DNA of 64,000 bases from Planctomycetota bacterium (GTDB lineage: Bacteria; Planctomycetota; UBA1135; UBA2386). Positions 43,267 to 54,362 of this stretch are shown here, one piece after another (within the stretch, counting starts at the first letter, position 1; each line of letters begins with the position of its first letter). The stretch is from NCBI GenBank assembly GCA_016794035.1, contig JAEUHS010000060.1, positions 1 to 64,000 of the forward strand, written 5' to 3'. The position numbers and the translations under genes were made by a program. The notes below the pieces were generated by a model. The model saw only the letters and a program-made list of their open reading frames with translations. It ran no database searches and was not told the origin of the DNA.

Positions 43267-45591
43267 ATGCAACGCCGCCGCCCGGGACGTTCCTGCTCGC
43301 CGTTCGCCGTCCTGCTGCTCTCGGCGCTGGCCGCCGCGCAGACGCCCGGCCCCGAAGCCGACCTGCGCAGCAAGTCGGTCGACACGCGCCTCGCCGCGAT
43401 CGACGCACTCGGCCAGGGCGACCGCGCCGACGTCGATCGGCTGCTGCTGCCGCTGCTGAAGGACAAGGACTGGGAGATCCAGGAGCGCGCGGCGATCGCG
43501 CTCGGCAAGGCGAAGTGCGTGCCGGCGGTGAAGGCACTGGTCGAACTGGCGGTCGACGGCGACTGCGTGCGCATCCGCCGGGCCGCCGCGCAGGCCGCGG
43601 CCGCGATCGACCCGGCCGAAGCCGCCAGCGGCCTGTGCAAGAAGGCGAAAGGCAGGACGCAGGTCGCGGCGCTCGAGGCGCTGGCGCTCGCCAACCGCCG
43701 CCAGGCGCCGCTCGCCGACGCCGACAAGCTGAAGAAGCTGCTGCGCGACGAGTCCGCCGCGCTGCGCGAGGCCGCGGCGACCGCCTGGCTCGAGTGCGCC
43801 GCCGACCGCGCCGAGACGCTGCGCGCGCTGCTGGCGGAGCCGTTCCTGGCCGTGCGTTGCCGCGCGCTGGACGCGATCGCCGAATCGCCGCGCCAGGACG
43901 ACCTGAAGCCGCTCGCCGACCTGCTGCGCGGCGGCGCGCACAACGAGGTCGTCGAGCGCCGCCTGCTGCGCGCGCTGGCCGCGGTGCTGGCCGAGGGCCA
44001 CGCGGACCTCGCCGGGCGCGCCGCCGACGTGCTGCAGGGCGCCGGCACGGAAGGCCTCGCCGCGGTGCGGCGCGCGCGGCTCGCGGCGCTGCTGGCGCAC
44101 GGCGACAAGCCGGTGTTCGACCAGAAGCAGGCGGTCGCGGCGCTGAAGCCGTGCCTCACGGCCGACGGCGCCGCGCGCGCCGCCGCCAGCAAATCGCTGC
44201 GCGAGGTCGGCGGCGAGGAGGCGCTCGCGGCCGCGCTGGCGCACTGGCCGCGCGAGACCGATCGCCGCGTGCAGCTGCAGCTGGTCGGCACGGTCGGCGC
44301 GCTGCGGCCCGCGACGACGCCCGAGGCCGTCAACTGGCTGGCCGAGATCGCCCGGGGCGGCGGCGACGACGCCGTGCGCGAACGCGCGATCGTGCTGCTC
44401 GGCACGCCGGGCGCCGACGGCGCCGCCGCCACGCTGATCGAAGTGCTCGGCGAACGGCAGTGGACGCTGGCCTGCTGCGCCGCGGTCTCGCTGGGCAAGA
44501 CCAAGGCCGACGCCGCGTTCGCGCCGTTGTCGCAGCTGCTGCAGCACGCCGAGTGGACGCACCGCGGCGCGGGCGTGGTCGGCCTGATGCACTGGAACCG
44601 CGCCGCCGCGTTCGAGCTGCTGATCGGCATGCTCGACGACGGCAACGGCGTCGTCGCCGGCGCCGCACACGCCGCGCTGCAGACGATGTCGCTGCAGTTC
44701 GAGCTCGGCACCAAGGCGAAGGCGTGGCGCGCCTGGTGGGCGGCCAACAAGGACACGCATCAGTTCGTCGATCGCACGCAGTCGATCGACAAGCTGAAGA
44801 AGTACGGCTACGCGGTGCCCGACACCGAGATCTACCAGGGCCTCGACGTGGTCGTGTTCAAGAGCCGCGGCGACCACATCGAGCAGCTGCTCGAGCGGCT
44901 GAAGATCGCGCACCGCGAGACCGAGGCCGGCGCGGTGCCGACCTGCGGCATCCACCCCGAGGCGATCTTCGTGTCGAACTGCACCGGCGAGATCAAGGGC
45001 GAGGACCTGCTGCCGCTGGCTTGGTTCGTGCGCACCGGCGGCTCGCTGTTCGGTTCCTGCTGGGCGCTGTCGGAGACCATCGAACGCATCCAGCCGGGCG
45101 TGGTGCAGAAGGCGCGCACGTCCGACCAGGTGCTAGACGACGTGCGCGCGCTGCCGTGCCGGGCCGACAGCCCGCTGCTGACCGGGGTGTTCCCGCCGGC
45201 GGTCGTGCCGATCTACCACCTCGAGGGGGCGCACCTGATCGACGTGCTCGACCCCGAGCGCTGCGAGGTGCTGATCGACAGCCCCGACGCCGCCGAGCGC
45301 TGGGGCTGCGGCAACCTCGCGGCCTGGTTCTTCTGCGGCCACGGCGTGCTGTTCGACTCGGCCAACCACTTCGACCTGCAGGGGCTCGAGACGCAGAAGG
45401 ACCTGAAGACCGCCGAGGAGCGCCAGGCCTACGCGGTCGACCACATGGGCCTGTCGTTCGACACGTTGCGCGCGACGCGCAGCGCGGGCTACTGGAAGCA
45501 GCAGAAGACCGTCGGCAAGAACGTGCCCGACCTGTCGGCCTTCCGCCTGCTGACCAACTTCGTGCGCAGCAAGCGCATGGGCGAGTACTGA
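43267..45591 (+). CDS. Exported HEAT-repeat protein with C-terminal glutamine-amidotransferase-like domain
   Basis: 774 residues with a signal peptide (about 1-25, ends SALAAAQ). Residues about 35-480 are HEAT repeats (WEIQERAAIALGKAKCVPAVKALVELA and the like). Residues about 530-750 look like the glutamine-amidotransferase-like fold of DUF4159-type exported proteins: IFVSNCTGEIKGEDLLPLAWFVRTGGSLFGSCWALSETIE, with a Cys in the nucleophile-elbow-like phrase GSCWAL and His in a later GHGVLFDSANHF. A catalytic Glu is not evident. In several planctomycete genomes such proteins lie with HEAT-rich neighbours; the function is not known. Confidence 0.78.
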   Translation: MQRRRPGRSCSPFAVLLLSALAAAQTPGPEADLRSKSVDTRLAAIDALGQGDRADVDRLLLPLLKDKDWEIQERAAIALGKAKCVPAVKALVELAVDGDCVRIRRAAAQAAAAIDPAEAASGLCKKAKGRTQVAALEALALANRRQAPLADADKLKKLLRDESAALREAAATAWLECAADRAETLRALLAEPFLAVRCRALDAIAESPRQDDLKPLADLLRGGAHNEVVERRLLRALAAVLAEGHADLAGRAADVLQGAGTEGLAAVRRARLAALLAHGDKPVFDQKQAVAALKPCLTADGAARAAASKSLREVGGEEALAAALAHWPRETDRRVQLQLVGTVGALRPATTPEAVNWLAEIARGGGDDAVRERAIVLLGTPGADGAAATLIEVLGERQWTLACCAAVSLGKTKADAAFAPLSQLLQHAEWTHRGAGVVGLMHWNRAAAFELLIGMLDDGNGVVAGAAHAALQTMSLQFELGTKAKAWRAWWAANKDTHQFVDRTQSIDKLKKYGYAVPDTEIYQGLDVVVFKSRGDHIEQLLERLKIAHRETEAGAVPTCGIHPEAIFVSNCTGEIKGEDLLPLAWFVRTGGSLFGSCWALSETIERIQPGVVQKARTSDQVLDDVRALPCRADSPLLTGVFPPAVVPIYHLEGAHLIDVLDPERCEVLIDSPDAAERWGCGNLAAWFFCGHGVLFDSANHFDLQGLETQKDLKTAEERQAYAVDHMGLSFDTLRATRSAGYWKQQKTVGKNVPDLSAFRLLTNFVRSKRMGEY

Positions 45592-45600
45592 CGCCCGCGG

Positions 45601-45632
45601 ATCCGCGGGAAGATCCGCGGGAAGATCCGCGG
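45601..45632. repeat. Short tandem repeat of a 12-base unit
   Basis: ATCCGCGGGAAG occurs twice in tandem with a third copy of eight bases. The core CCGCGG is palindromic. It lies between the HEAT-type gene and the next gene's ribosome site (GGAGG). Probably a slippage repeat; a small binding site is possible. Confidence 0.6.
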
Positions 45633-45666
45633 CGGCGACTCGTCCGAGCCGCGTCCCGGAGGAACC

Positions 45667-46395
45667 ATGAAGACCGCCACGCTGTTCGCTCTCGTCACCC
45701 TGCTGCCCGCCCTCGCCGCCCAGGACAAGCCGCCCGCGGCCAAGCCGTTCGTGCTGGAGGCCGGCGAGATCAAGCTGACCGAGTTCGTCGACCGCTGCGC
45801 CGGCTACCTGCAGTGGAACGTGCTCAGCAACGCGCCGGAGCTGGCGAGTTGCCCGATGCAGGAGATCCGCACCCAGAACCGCATCGAGGTCGACCACGAC
45901 GGCTGCGTCGAGCTGCTGTCGAGCATGCTGGCACGCGGCAACTTCGTGCTGACCGTGCTCGACGAGGACAAGCACCTCTACGAGATCATCGCCGCGAACG
46001 GCCCCCGCAACCGCGAGATCGTCAACCGCGCCGTGCGGCGCACGCCCGAGGAGATCCTGGCGCGGCCGACGCTGCGCATGCCGGTGACGACGGTGCTCGA
46101 ACTGAAGCACACCAACTCGACGATCGCCGTCAACGCGCTGCGCCCGTTCTTCGCCAGCGCCGGCAGCGCCGGGTCGCCGTCGCTGACCATCGGCAACATG
46201 GGCAACACCAGCACGGTGATGCTCTCGGGCCTGCAGGACCAGGTCGCCACCGCGATCGGCATGGTGCGCACCGGCGACGTGCCGATGCCGGCCGAGGCCG
46301 AGACCGGCGACCTGGGCCGCATCGAGGCGATCGAGCGCCGGCTCGCCGTGATCGAGAAGAGGCTGAAGGCGCTGGAGAAGGGCGAGGAGCGGTGA
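45667..46395 (+). CDS. Exported secretin N-domain-like protein
   Basis: 242 residues, signal peptide about 1-18 (ends ALAAQ); GGAGG precedes the ATG. The order FVLEAGEIKLTEFVDRCAGYLQWNVLSN, then RRTPEEILARPTLRMPVTTVLELKHTNSTIAVNALRPFF and PSLTIGNMGNTSTVMLSGLQDQVATAIGMV, follows the N1/N2 modules of GspD-type secretins, where the strand ending in V-x-x-x-L-K-x-x is followed by a helix and an LxIx strand. No membrane channel domain follows; the last 30 residues are a coiled coil. Paralogue of the next gene. Possibly a periplasmic partner of a secretin or a substrate-binding element. Confidence 0.75.
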   Translation: MKTATLFALVTLLPALAAQDKPPAAKPFVLEAGEIKLTEFVDRCAGYLQWNVLSNAPELASCPMQEIRTQNRIEVDHDGCVELLSSMLARGNFVLTVLDEDKHLYEIIAANGPRNREIVNRAVRRTPEEILARPTLRMPVTTVLELKHTNSTIAVNALRPFFASAGSAGSPSLTIGNMGNTSTVMLSGLQDQVATAIGMVRTGDVPMPAEAETGDLGRIEAIERRLAVIEKRLKALEKGEER

Positions 46396-46399
46396 GGCG

Positions 46400-47146
46400 A
46401 TGCGGCCTCGCCTCGTGGCGGTCGCGGCCCTGACCGCGGCTCTGCTGCCCGCCCAGCAGGTCGTCGCGCCGGCGTCCACCGGGCGTGGCTCGATCGTCGC
46501 CAACAAGGACGGGCTCGTGCTGCCGGCCGGCGAGTTCGCGGTCGCCGAACTGATCGACGCCACCGCCGCGTTCCTGTGTCGCAACTACCTCTACGACGAG
46601 GCCACCGTGCGGCGCTGCGGCACGTTCGTGCTGCAGCGCACGATCGCGCTCGACGCGCTCGGCAGCGAAGAACTGCTCTACGCGCTGCTGTCGACGCGCG
46701 ATCTCGCGGCGCTGCCGATCGACGAACTGCGCGGCGTCTACCAGATCGTGCCGCTGGGCGCCGAGCCTCGCCTGCTGGCGCTGCTGCCGTGGCGCACGCC
46801 CGAGGAGATCCGGCGCCGGCCACGCCTGCGCGAGGCGGTGGTCACCGCGCTGGACCTGCGGCAGGTCGACGCGCGCCAGCTGGCGCAGATGTTTCGACAT
46901 CACGTCGACGCGCACGACCCGTCGCGCACGCCGCTGTTCGCGGCGTTCGCCGCCGACGAGCACCTGCTGCTGCTGCGCGGCTACCGCGACCAGCTCGCAC
47001 CGGCGATCCAGCTGGTGCAGGCGCTCGAACGCGCGCACGCACCCGAGCCGGCCGTGGACTCCGCGTTGCAGCGCCGCGTCGACGCGCTCGAACGTGAGGT
47101 CGCCGAACTGAAGCGGCTGCTGACCTCGGCGGGAACGGGCCGCTGA
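46400..47146 (+). CDS. Exported secretin N-domain-like protein, paralogue
   Basis: 248 residues, signal peptide about 1-19 (ends LPAQQ). It matches the previous gene by the phrase WRTPEEIRRRPRLREAVVTALDLRQ versus RRTPEEILARPTLRMPVTTVLELKH, and by ALLRGYRDQLAPAIQLVQ-type helix toward the end, then a coiled coil. Cys residues differ from its partner. It ends six bases from the convergent PIG-L gene. The two genes are probably a tandem duplication that has since diverged. Confidence 0.72.
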   Translation: MRPRLVAVAALTAALLPAQQVVAPASTGRGSIVANKDGLVLPAGEFAVAELIDATAAFLCRNYLYDEATVRRCGTFVLQRTIALDALGSEELLYALLSTRDLAALPIDELRGVYQIVPLGAEPRLLALLPWRTPEEIRRRPRLREAVVTALDLRQVDARQLAQMFRHHVDAHDPSRTPLFAAFAADEHLLLLRGYRDQLAPAIQLVQALERAHAPEPAVDSALQRRVDALEREVAELKRLLTSAGTGR

Positions 47147-47152
47147 CGTGCG

Positions 47153-49503
47153 TCACTTCGCCAGCAGGTTGACCAGCAGCCGCGCGGCGCCGGCGTTGCC
47201 GACGCGCAGCTGGCGGTAGAGCGCCAGCGAGCAGTAGACGAAGTCGCCCTGGCCGTAGCGGGTGTGCAGCAGCGCACCCTCGAGCGGCTTCTCCTCGCCG
47301 GTGTCCCGCATCGCCAGCAGCGGCGTCCAGCCCGGGTCCCAGGTCTTCGGGAAGTTGAGCCCGCGCTCCTGCACCCAGCCGTCGAAGTCGGCCGCGGTGA
47401 TCACGTGCGGCACCTGCAGCAGCCGGTGCTCGGGCTGCAGGAACGTCACCGGCGCGTCCTCTTCGGTGACGCGGTCGCCGCCGACCACCAGCGGGAACGG
47501 CGCCAGCAGCGGGTGGCCGACGCGTTCGTTCCACTCGCCTGGCTTGTGGTACATCGCGACGATGCGGCCGCCGCTGCGACAGAACTGCAGCAGGCGGTCG
47601 CGCACCTCGGCGAGTTCGGGCCGGTGGTGGTAGGCACGGATGTCGAGCAGCACCGTGGTGAAGTCGTCGAGGCGCGTCAGCGCGAGCGCGTCGCGGTCGA
47701 GCGCCGTGAACGCGACGCCGAGGTCGGCCAGCGTGCGCTCGGTCGAGTCGTCGGGCCCGCGCACCAGCGCGACCTTGAGCCCCGGCGGCACCGCGACGTC
47801 GGCCGGCTGCACGCGCACGCGCGACGCGAACTCGCCGAGCCCGACCTCGATGCCCGCATCGCCGTTCAGTTCGCCGGCGGTGATCGTCGCGCGCACGAGC
47901 AGGCGCGCCTGCGGGTTCTCGGCAGTCAGCGACAGGCGCGACGGGATCGGCACCGCCTGGATGCCTGGCGGCAGCGACAGGCGCACCGGTGCAGTCAGTT
48001 CGCGGTCGCCGTGGCCGGTGACCGACACGCTGAACACGCGCTCGACGGTCTTGCCGGCCGGCACCAGGATCACTTCGCGATCCCAGGTGAGTTCGACCGG
48101 CGGCACCGGCGTGTAGGGCAAGGAGCGGGTCAAGGTGATGGGTTCGCCGTCGAGCGTGAACGACACGGTGACCGTCGCGAAGCGCGGCTCCGGACCGCCG
48201 GTCGGGGGCTCGCACGGGAATGCGACCGTGAAGCGTCCGGCCGGCCCCGGCGAAGTCGGCGACGTGGACGGCATGGAGTCGAGCACGGTCTGCGGCAACG
48301 TCATCGCCGGCGACACCGGCAGGCCGTCGAACATCATCGCGCGCACGGGCTGGGTCAGCGGTTCGCCCTTCCTGTCTCCGCACGACACCGCGAGATCCTG
48401 CACCTTCTCGGCGCCATGCACGACGACGTGGGCCTTGCCGTCCTGGTCGGTCGCGACCTCGTCGTGGTCGAGCCAGACCTCGATGCCGACGTTCGCGAGC
48501 GCCAGCAGCGCGTGTCGCAGCGACTCGACGAGACGCGCCTTGGCACGATCCCATCGCTCGGTCTGCCAGAGCCCGCCGGTTCGACCCTCGCCGCCCAGGC
48601 CGAGCAGCTGTCGACGGACCTGCTCCGACAGCGCCGTCGTCGGCAGGGCTGCCGCGTCGGCGGAGGGCCGCAGTTCCCCCATGGCGGGCCGCAACCACAG
48701 CTGCGGCATCACCGGCGGCACGCCGTCGACCGCGCCGATCGTGCGCGTGGGCTCGTTGACCACCCGCCACCAGTCGCGCCCGACCTGCAGCGGGTTGTGC
48801 GCCCCCCACGGCCCCTGCGACTCGTGCTGGGTCCAGGCGCGGTGCGCGAGTCGAGCGTAGGTCTCGCCGCGCGCCGGCTCGAGTTCGCCCGGATCGACGA
48901 TCCACTGCGCTTCCTCGACCTTGCTGCGCGCGACCAGCGCCGGCACGTACTCACCCCTTGCAGCCCTCTCGGCGAGCACCTTCTCGATCGCCCAGAACGT
49001 CGCGCGGTGGTGACCGTGGCCCTGCGTCAGGCTGTGGTTCGTCAGTACGAAGTCCGGATCGACCTCGTCGACGACTCTGCGCATCGCCGCCAGCAAGGGC
49101 TCCTCCCCCCACTTCGCCAGCGTCTCGTCGAGCGTCTTGCTGAAGCCGAAGTCCTCCATGCCGAGCCACTTCACCTCGACACCGCTGATCGCCGCGGCGC
49201 GCAGCGTCTCGCGCACGCGCAGGTAGGCCAGCTCCGGCCCGATCTCGCGGCCGATCGCGTTCTGGCCGCCGTCGCCGTAGGTCGTGTAGGCGGTGACGAC
49301 GCGCATGCCGTACTTGCGGCGCAGCACGGTGTTGGTGCGCGACGACTCGTCGTCGGGATGCGCGGCGACGTTGAGCACCACGGCATCGGTAGCGGCGTCG
49401 AGCAGCGCCTGGTGCAGCGCGACGAGGCCGGCGTCGGATTCGGCCTCCTGCGCCCGCAGGCTCGGGACCGCGAACAGCGCCGCGACGACAATCGAGAGGA
49501 TCT

Positions 49504-49507
<4 letters not shown>
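47153..49507 (-). CDS. PIG-L (LmbE-type) deacetylase with long C-terminal part
   Basis: 784 residues, GTG start overlapping the stop of the aminotransferase (GTGA). Signal peptide about 1-20. PIG-L domain (about 40-210): LNVAAHPDDESSR supplies the Zn/catalytic AHPDDE motif (His50, Asp52, Asp53, Glu54) and GHGHHRATFWAI the second metal His. These enzymes remove acetyl groups from sugars or sugar lipids. The remaining 550 residues include two or three beta-sandwich-like sections (LPPGIQAVPIPSRLSLTAENPQARLLVRATI) and a C-terminal section with RAYHHRPELAEVRDRLLQFCRSGGRIVAMYHKPGEWNER. Exported. The substrate cannot be named. Confidence 0.88.
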
Positions 49508-50691
<1,184 letters not shown>

Positions 50692-50708
50692 GGGCGTCGG
50701 GGGCGGCG

Positions 50709-50714
50709 ATGATA
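50709..50714 (-). promoter_or_regulatory. -10-like hexamer for the aminotransferase operon
   Basis: Read on the minus strand, TATCAT lies 17 bases before the ATG at 50691, so a start site about seven bases later would leave a leader of about ten bases. No ribosome site is seen in that leader. Weak, but in line with the short-leader trend. Confidence 0.3.
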
Positions 50715-50907
50715 CGGTGCACGCGCCAGCGCTGCGCCGACAACACCAGCATGCTACGGAGTGGGCCGGCGCGCATCGCTGCCGCAGCCAGAACCACGGC
50801 CGTTCAACGGACGGCGCGGTCCCCGAGCCGGCACTGGAAATCGAGGATTCCGGGATTCCTCGAACGACCTTGCCCATCCGGATCGCTGCTCCCGGTGGAG
50901 CGCCCCC

Positions 50908-53073
50908 ATGAACCCGTTCTCGACTCTCCACGTCCTGTCGCTCGCAGTCCTGTTCGCCGGTGCCGCCACGGCGCAAGGGACCGACGCGGTCTTCCGTTCG
51001 TGTGGTGCGACGGCCGTGAACGGCGAGGTGCGAGCCTGCGGTCCGAACTGGTCGGCCCGCTTCGACGACCTCGGCATCGAGTTCACGCCGACGTTGGGCC
51101 AACGCGCCGATCGGCCGTACCCGCTGCGCTTCGTGTTCGAGTCGGTGCACCGTGGCGCGGAGGTCGCGTTCCAGCGCGACGGAGCGCGCGTCGCGCCGGC
51201 GCGGCGAGGCGACCGCATCACCTACACCCACGCCGGCGGGCCGGTCGAGGTCTACGACGTGCGTCCGGACGGGGTCGAACAGAGCTTCGTGTTCGCCACG
51301 CGGCCGTTGGGGACCGGCGACCTGGTCGTGCGCGGCAGGGTCACGACGGAGCTGCTGCGCGTCGCCGCCGGCGACGACGGCGTTCGCTACGAACGCGCGG
51401 GCGTCGGCGGCGTGTCGTTCGGCACCGTGACCGGCGTCGACCACTGCGGCACGACGGTGCGGGGCTCCATCCGCTGCGACGGCGACCACGTCGAATGGGT
51501 GCTGCCCGGGTCGTTCGTCGACACCGCCGCGTATCCGCTCGTGCTCGATCCGCTGATCGGCAACGCGTTCACGGTCGCCGACACGCCGGGCGTCGTCGAC
51601 TCGCAGCCGAGTGTCGCCTTCGACGACACGACGGATCGCTACCTCGTCGTCTGGAACGTGTTCCCTGCCGCCTCGACCGCGCAGGTCCGCGGGCAACTCG
51701 TCGCGGCGAACGGCGCCCTGGTCGGCAGCACGATGCTGCTGGGGCAGGGCCTGGTCAGCCGGCAGGCGGTCGGCAACTGCAACGGCACGAACCGTTTCCT
51801 CGTCGCCTACCACCATTCGGACGCGACCACGGCTTCGGTGCACGTCGTCGCGGTCGATGCGGCCACCGGTGCCGTGTCGAACGACGTGGTGATCGAGAGC
51901 ACGACGCCACAAAACGCGGTCTTCCACGGCGCGGTCGTCGGTGGCGATTCACGGCCGGCCGGCACCGCCCAGTCGATGCTGCTCGTCTACAGCCGCAACG
52001 GCATCGCGCGCAGCCACATCGTCCAGTTGCCCGCGACCGGCGACCCGGTGCCCGCGCCCTTCCAAGTGCTCGTGTCGAACACGGTCGACCTGGCGGTGAC
52101 GGCGCATGGCGGACCTTCGCTGCAATGGCTGCTGACGTGGTCGGAGAAGGCCCCTGGCACGCTGGACCTCGGCGCGGCGATGATCGGCTCCACCGGCGCT
52201 CTGTGCTCCCCGGAGTTGACGGTGTCCGCCCCGCAGGTCCCCGAAGTCGCCAGGCACCCGACGAACGCGTCCGCCGACGGCACGACGTTCTTCATCGCCT
52301 GGCTCGAGACGAACGCCGGCAGCGAGGACGTCCGCGGCGCGGTGCTGCAGTGGACGGGTTCGTGCGGCACCGGCACCCTGACCGCCGGAGCCACGTTCGA
52401 TCCGACGATCGCCGCCGGTCTCAACGACGAACCCGCCGCCGCCTTCGCGAAGGACAAGTTCGTGCTCGCGTTCCGCAACCGCGCGTCCCCGACCGCGACC
52501 TCGCGCATCCTGGTGAAGGGGCTCGATCCGCAGACGTGCGCCGCGTGCGGCATCGAACACGAAGTCGAACCGGGCGCGATCCGCCAGGACGAACCAGCGC
52601 TCGCTGCGCGCTACACGGCGGGCGATCTCGCGAGCGACCAGGCGCTCGTCGTGTGGTCGATCGAGGCGATCCGCGGCCGGCGGTTCGAGGCCCTCGGCAG
52701 CGGCAGCGTGGCCTCGATGGGCGGCGCGTGCGGGATCACCGGCCTGCAGGACTTCGCGACCTACAACACCGGACCGGCGATCGGCAACCTGGGCTTCGCA
52801 CTCGAGCTGGCCAATCCATCGGGCCAGATCGGGGCGCTGGTGATCGGGCTCTCGGCGATCTCGGTGCCGTGCGGCGCGTGCACGATCGTGCCGGCGCTCG
52901 ACGCGATCCTGGCGGGCGTCTCGCCGAACCCGCTGCCGCTGCCGTGCGACCTGACGCTGCTCGGGGTCGAGTTCTACACGCAGTGGGTGCTGCTCAAGCC
53001 CGGTTACGCCGGCTGCCCCCTGCTGCCCGACCTGGCACTCTCCAACGCCCTGCGCTTCACGATCGGCGAGTGA
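50908..53073 (+). CDS. Large exported beta-rich protein with planctomycete-type C-terminal module
   Basis: 721 residues. Signal peptide about 1-22 (ends AATAQG). The middle has repeated lines of the type RYLVVWNVFPAAS and DKFVLAFRNRASP, an alternating strand pattern like a beta-propeller. The last 110 residues (FATYNTGPAIGNLGFALELANPSGQIGALVIGLSA and then YTQWVLLKPGYAGCP, ending LALSNALRFTIGE) form the C-terminal module shared with 53105. GGTGGAG precedes the ATG. Secreted or surface protein; the ligand is unknown. Confidence 0.78.
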   Translation: MNPFSTLHVLSLAVLFAGAATAQGTDAVFRSCGATAVNGEVRACGPNWSARFDDLGIEFTPTLGQRADRPYPLRFVFESVHRGAEVAFQRDGARVAPARRGDRITYTHAGGPVEVYDVRPDGVEQSFVFATRPLGTGDLVVRGRVTTELLRVAAGDDGVRYERAGVGGVSFGTVTGVDHCGTTVRGSIRCDGDHVEWVLPGSFVDTAAYPLVLDPLIGNAFTVADTPGVVDSQPSVAFDDTTDRYLVVWNVFPAASTAQVRGQLVAANGALVGSTMLLGQGLVSRQAVGNCNGTNRFLVAYHHSDATTASVHVVAVDAATGAVSNDVVIESTTPQNAVFHGAVVGGDSRPAGTAQSMLLVYSRNGIARSHIVQLPATGDPVPAPFQVLVSNTVDLAVTAHGGPSLQWLLTWSEKAPGTLDLGAAMIGSTGALCSPELTVSAPQVPEVARHPTNASADGTTFFIAWLETNAGSEDVRGAVLQWTGSCGTGTLTAGATFDPTIAAGLNDEPAAAFAKDKFVLAFRNRASPTATSRILVKGLDPQTCAACGIEHEVEPGAIRQDEPALAARYTAGDLASDQALVVWSIEAIRGRRFEALGSGSVASMGGACGITGLQDFATYNTGPAIGNLGFALELANPSGQIGALVIGLSAISVPCGACTIVPALDAILAGVSPNPLPLPCDLTLLGVEFYTQWVLLKPGYAGCPLLPDLALSNALRFTIGE

Positions 53074-53104
53074 CCCGATCGGCGGCCCGCCCGTTTCGAG
53101 CACC

Positions 53105-53596
53105 GTGACGCCCCGCGGCGCCCCCGAGGCGGGCGACGTCGTCGTCGACCAGGCGCGCGTCGGTCCGGGCGCGTTGTCGGTGACGGTCGGCACCCAGGTG
53201 CCTGCCGGTCTCGCCGACGTGTTGGTTCCCGGTCCGGGCTGCGGTTCACCGGCGCCCCTGCTGACCGTGAACGGACTGCCGATCGTCCCGAACCAGGGCT
53301 TCGGGCTGAACGTCGCCACGCAGCCGTCGGCGACCGCGTTCGTGCACGTGGCGTTCGGTGACGACAACGTCCTGTTCTCGGGCTGCAACGTCTACCTCGT
53401 CCCGACCCTCTACCTGGTCGGCAGCGCCACGGCGGACGGCAGCGGCCTGGCGCAGGTGCCGTTCCCGATCCCGCTGGACCTGTCGCTCGATGGCTTGCAC
53501 CTCGCTTGGCAGGCAGCGATGATGGGCAACGGCGGACCGTTCCTCGGCTTCCTCGAGTTGAGCAACGGCATCGAGACGATCCTCGGCTGCCGCTGA
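53105..53596 (+). CDS. Stand-alone C-terminal module without signal peptide
   Basis: 163 residues from a GTG. It consists only of the C-terminal module: GPGCGSPAPLLTVNGLPIVPNQGFGLNVAT, FSGCNVYLVPTLYLVGSATADGSGLAQVPFPIPLDLSLDGLHLAWQAAMMG, ending LELSNGIETILGC. There is no signal peptide, no ribosome site, and the gene follows a related protein gene by 31 bases. It may be the detached 3' part of a once longer protein, a pseudogene fragment, or a recently copied module. Open reading frame and codon use look real. Confidence 0.6.
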   Translation: MTPRGAPEAGDVVVDQARVGPGALSVTVGTQVPAGLADVLVPGPGCGSPAPLLTVNGLPIVPNQGFGLNVATQPSATAFVHVAFGDDNVLFSGCNVYLVPTLYLVGSATADGSGLAQVPFPIPLDLSLDGLHLAWQAAMMGNGGPFLGFLELSNGIETILGCR

Positions 53597-53628
53597 GCGT
53601 CGCCGTGGCCCGTTCCACGACGTCCCAC

Positions 53629-54348
53629 ATGGCATCGGACCACCACCACGGCACCACCCTGCTCGCCTTCGTGATGGCTGCCGCGGCGTGTGCGTCCTGC
53701 GGTACCGCGCCAGCCGTCGAACACGTCGTGTTGCTCGGCGATTCGATCTTCGACAACGGCGTCTACGTGCGCGGTGAGCCGTGTGTGCACGACCAACTCG
53801 TCGGCGCCCTGGTCGGCACCGGCGGCAAGGCGACGTTGCTGGCCGTCGACGGCGACGTCACGGCCGACGTCGCGGGCCAGCTCGAGCGCCTGCCGGCCGA
53901 TGCGACGCACCTCGTGGTCAGCGTCGGCGGCAACGACGCGCTCCGCCGCGCGGCGATCCTCGACCACCCGGTCGAGAACACGGCGGAGGTGTTCGCGGAG
54001 CTGGCCGCGATCCACGACCGCTTCCGCGACGGCTACGCGCGCATGCTGGACACCGTGCTCGCGCACGGCAAGCCGACCATCGTGTGCACCATCTACGACT
54101 CCAACTTCGCAGCGCCGAAGAAGGAACTGGCGGACGTGGCCTTGTCGGTCTTCAACGACGCCATCTTGCGCTGCGCGGGCGAACGCGGCGTGCCGGTGAT
54201 CGATCTGCGCCGCATCTTTCGCACGACGACCGACTACGCCAACGCGATCGAGCCGTCGGCGCAGGGTGGGGCGAAGATGGTCGCGGCGATCGTCGCGGTC
54301 GTGCGCTGGCACGACTTCGAGGCACACCGCACGGCGCTCTACCCGTAG
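53629..54348 (+). CDS. Lipoprotein with SGNH/GDSL-type hydrolase domain
   Basis: 239 residues. A signal sequence with a Cys (AAAACASCGTAP) suggests a lipoprotein. HVVLLGDSIFDNG carries the GDS nucleophile block, GGNDALRRA the Gly/Asn block, and IEPSAQGGAKMVAAIV near the end is at the place of the catalytic His but lacks an obvious D-x-x-H. It hydrolyses esters if active; the missing Asp/His pair leaves doubt. No ribosome site. It is followed by another SGNH-like gene. Confidence 0.75.
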   Translation: MASDHHHGTTLLAFVMAAAACASCGTAPAVEHVVLLGDSIFDNGVYVRGEPCVHDQLVGALVGTGGKATLLAVDGDVTADVAGQLERLPADATHLVVSVGGNDALRRAAILDHPVENTAEVFAELAAIHDRFRDGYARMLDTVLAHGKPTIVCTIYDSNFAAPKKELADVALSVFNDAILRCAGERGVPVIDLRRIFRTTTDYANAIEPSAQGGAKMVAAIVAVVRWHDFEAHRTALYP

Positions 54349-54362
54349 TGCCGCACCCGGAC

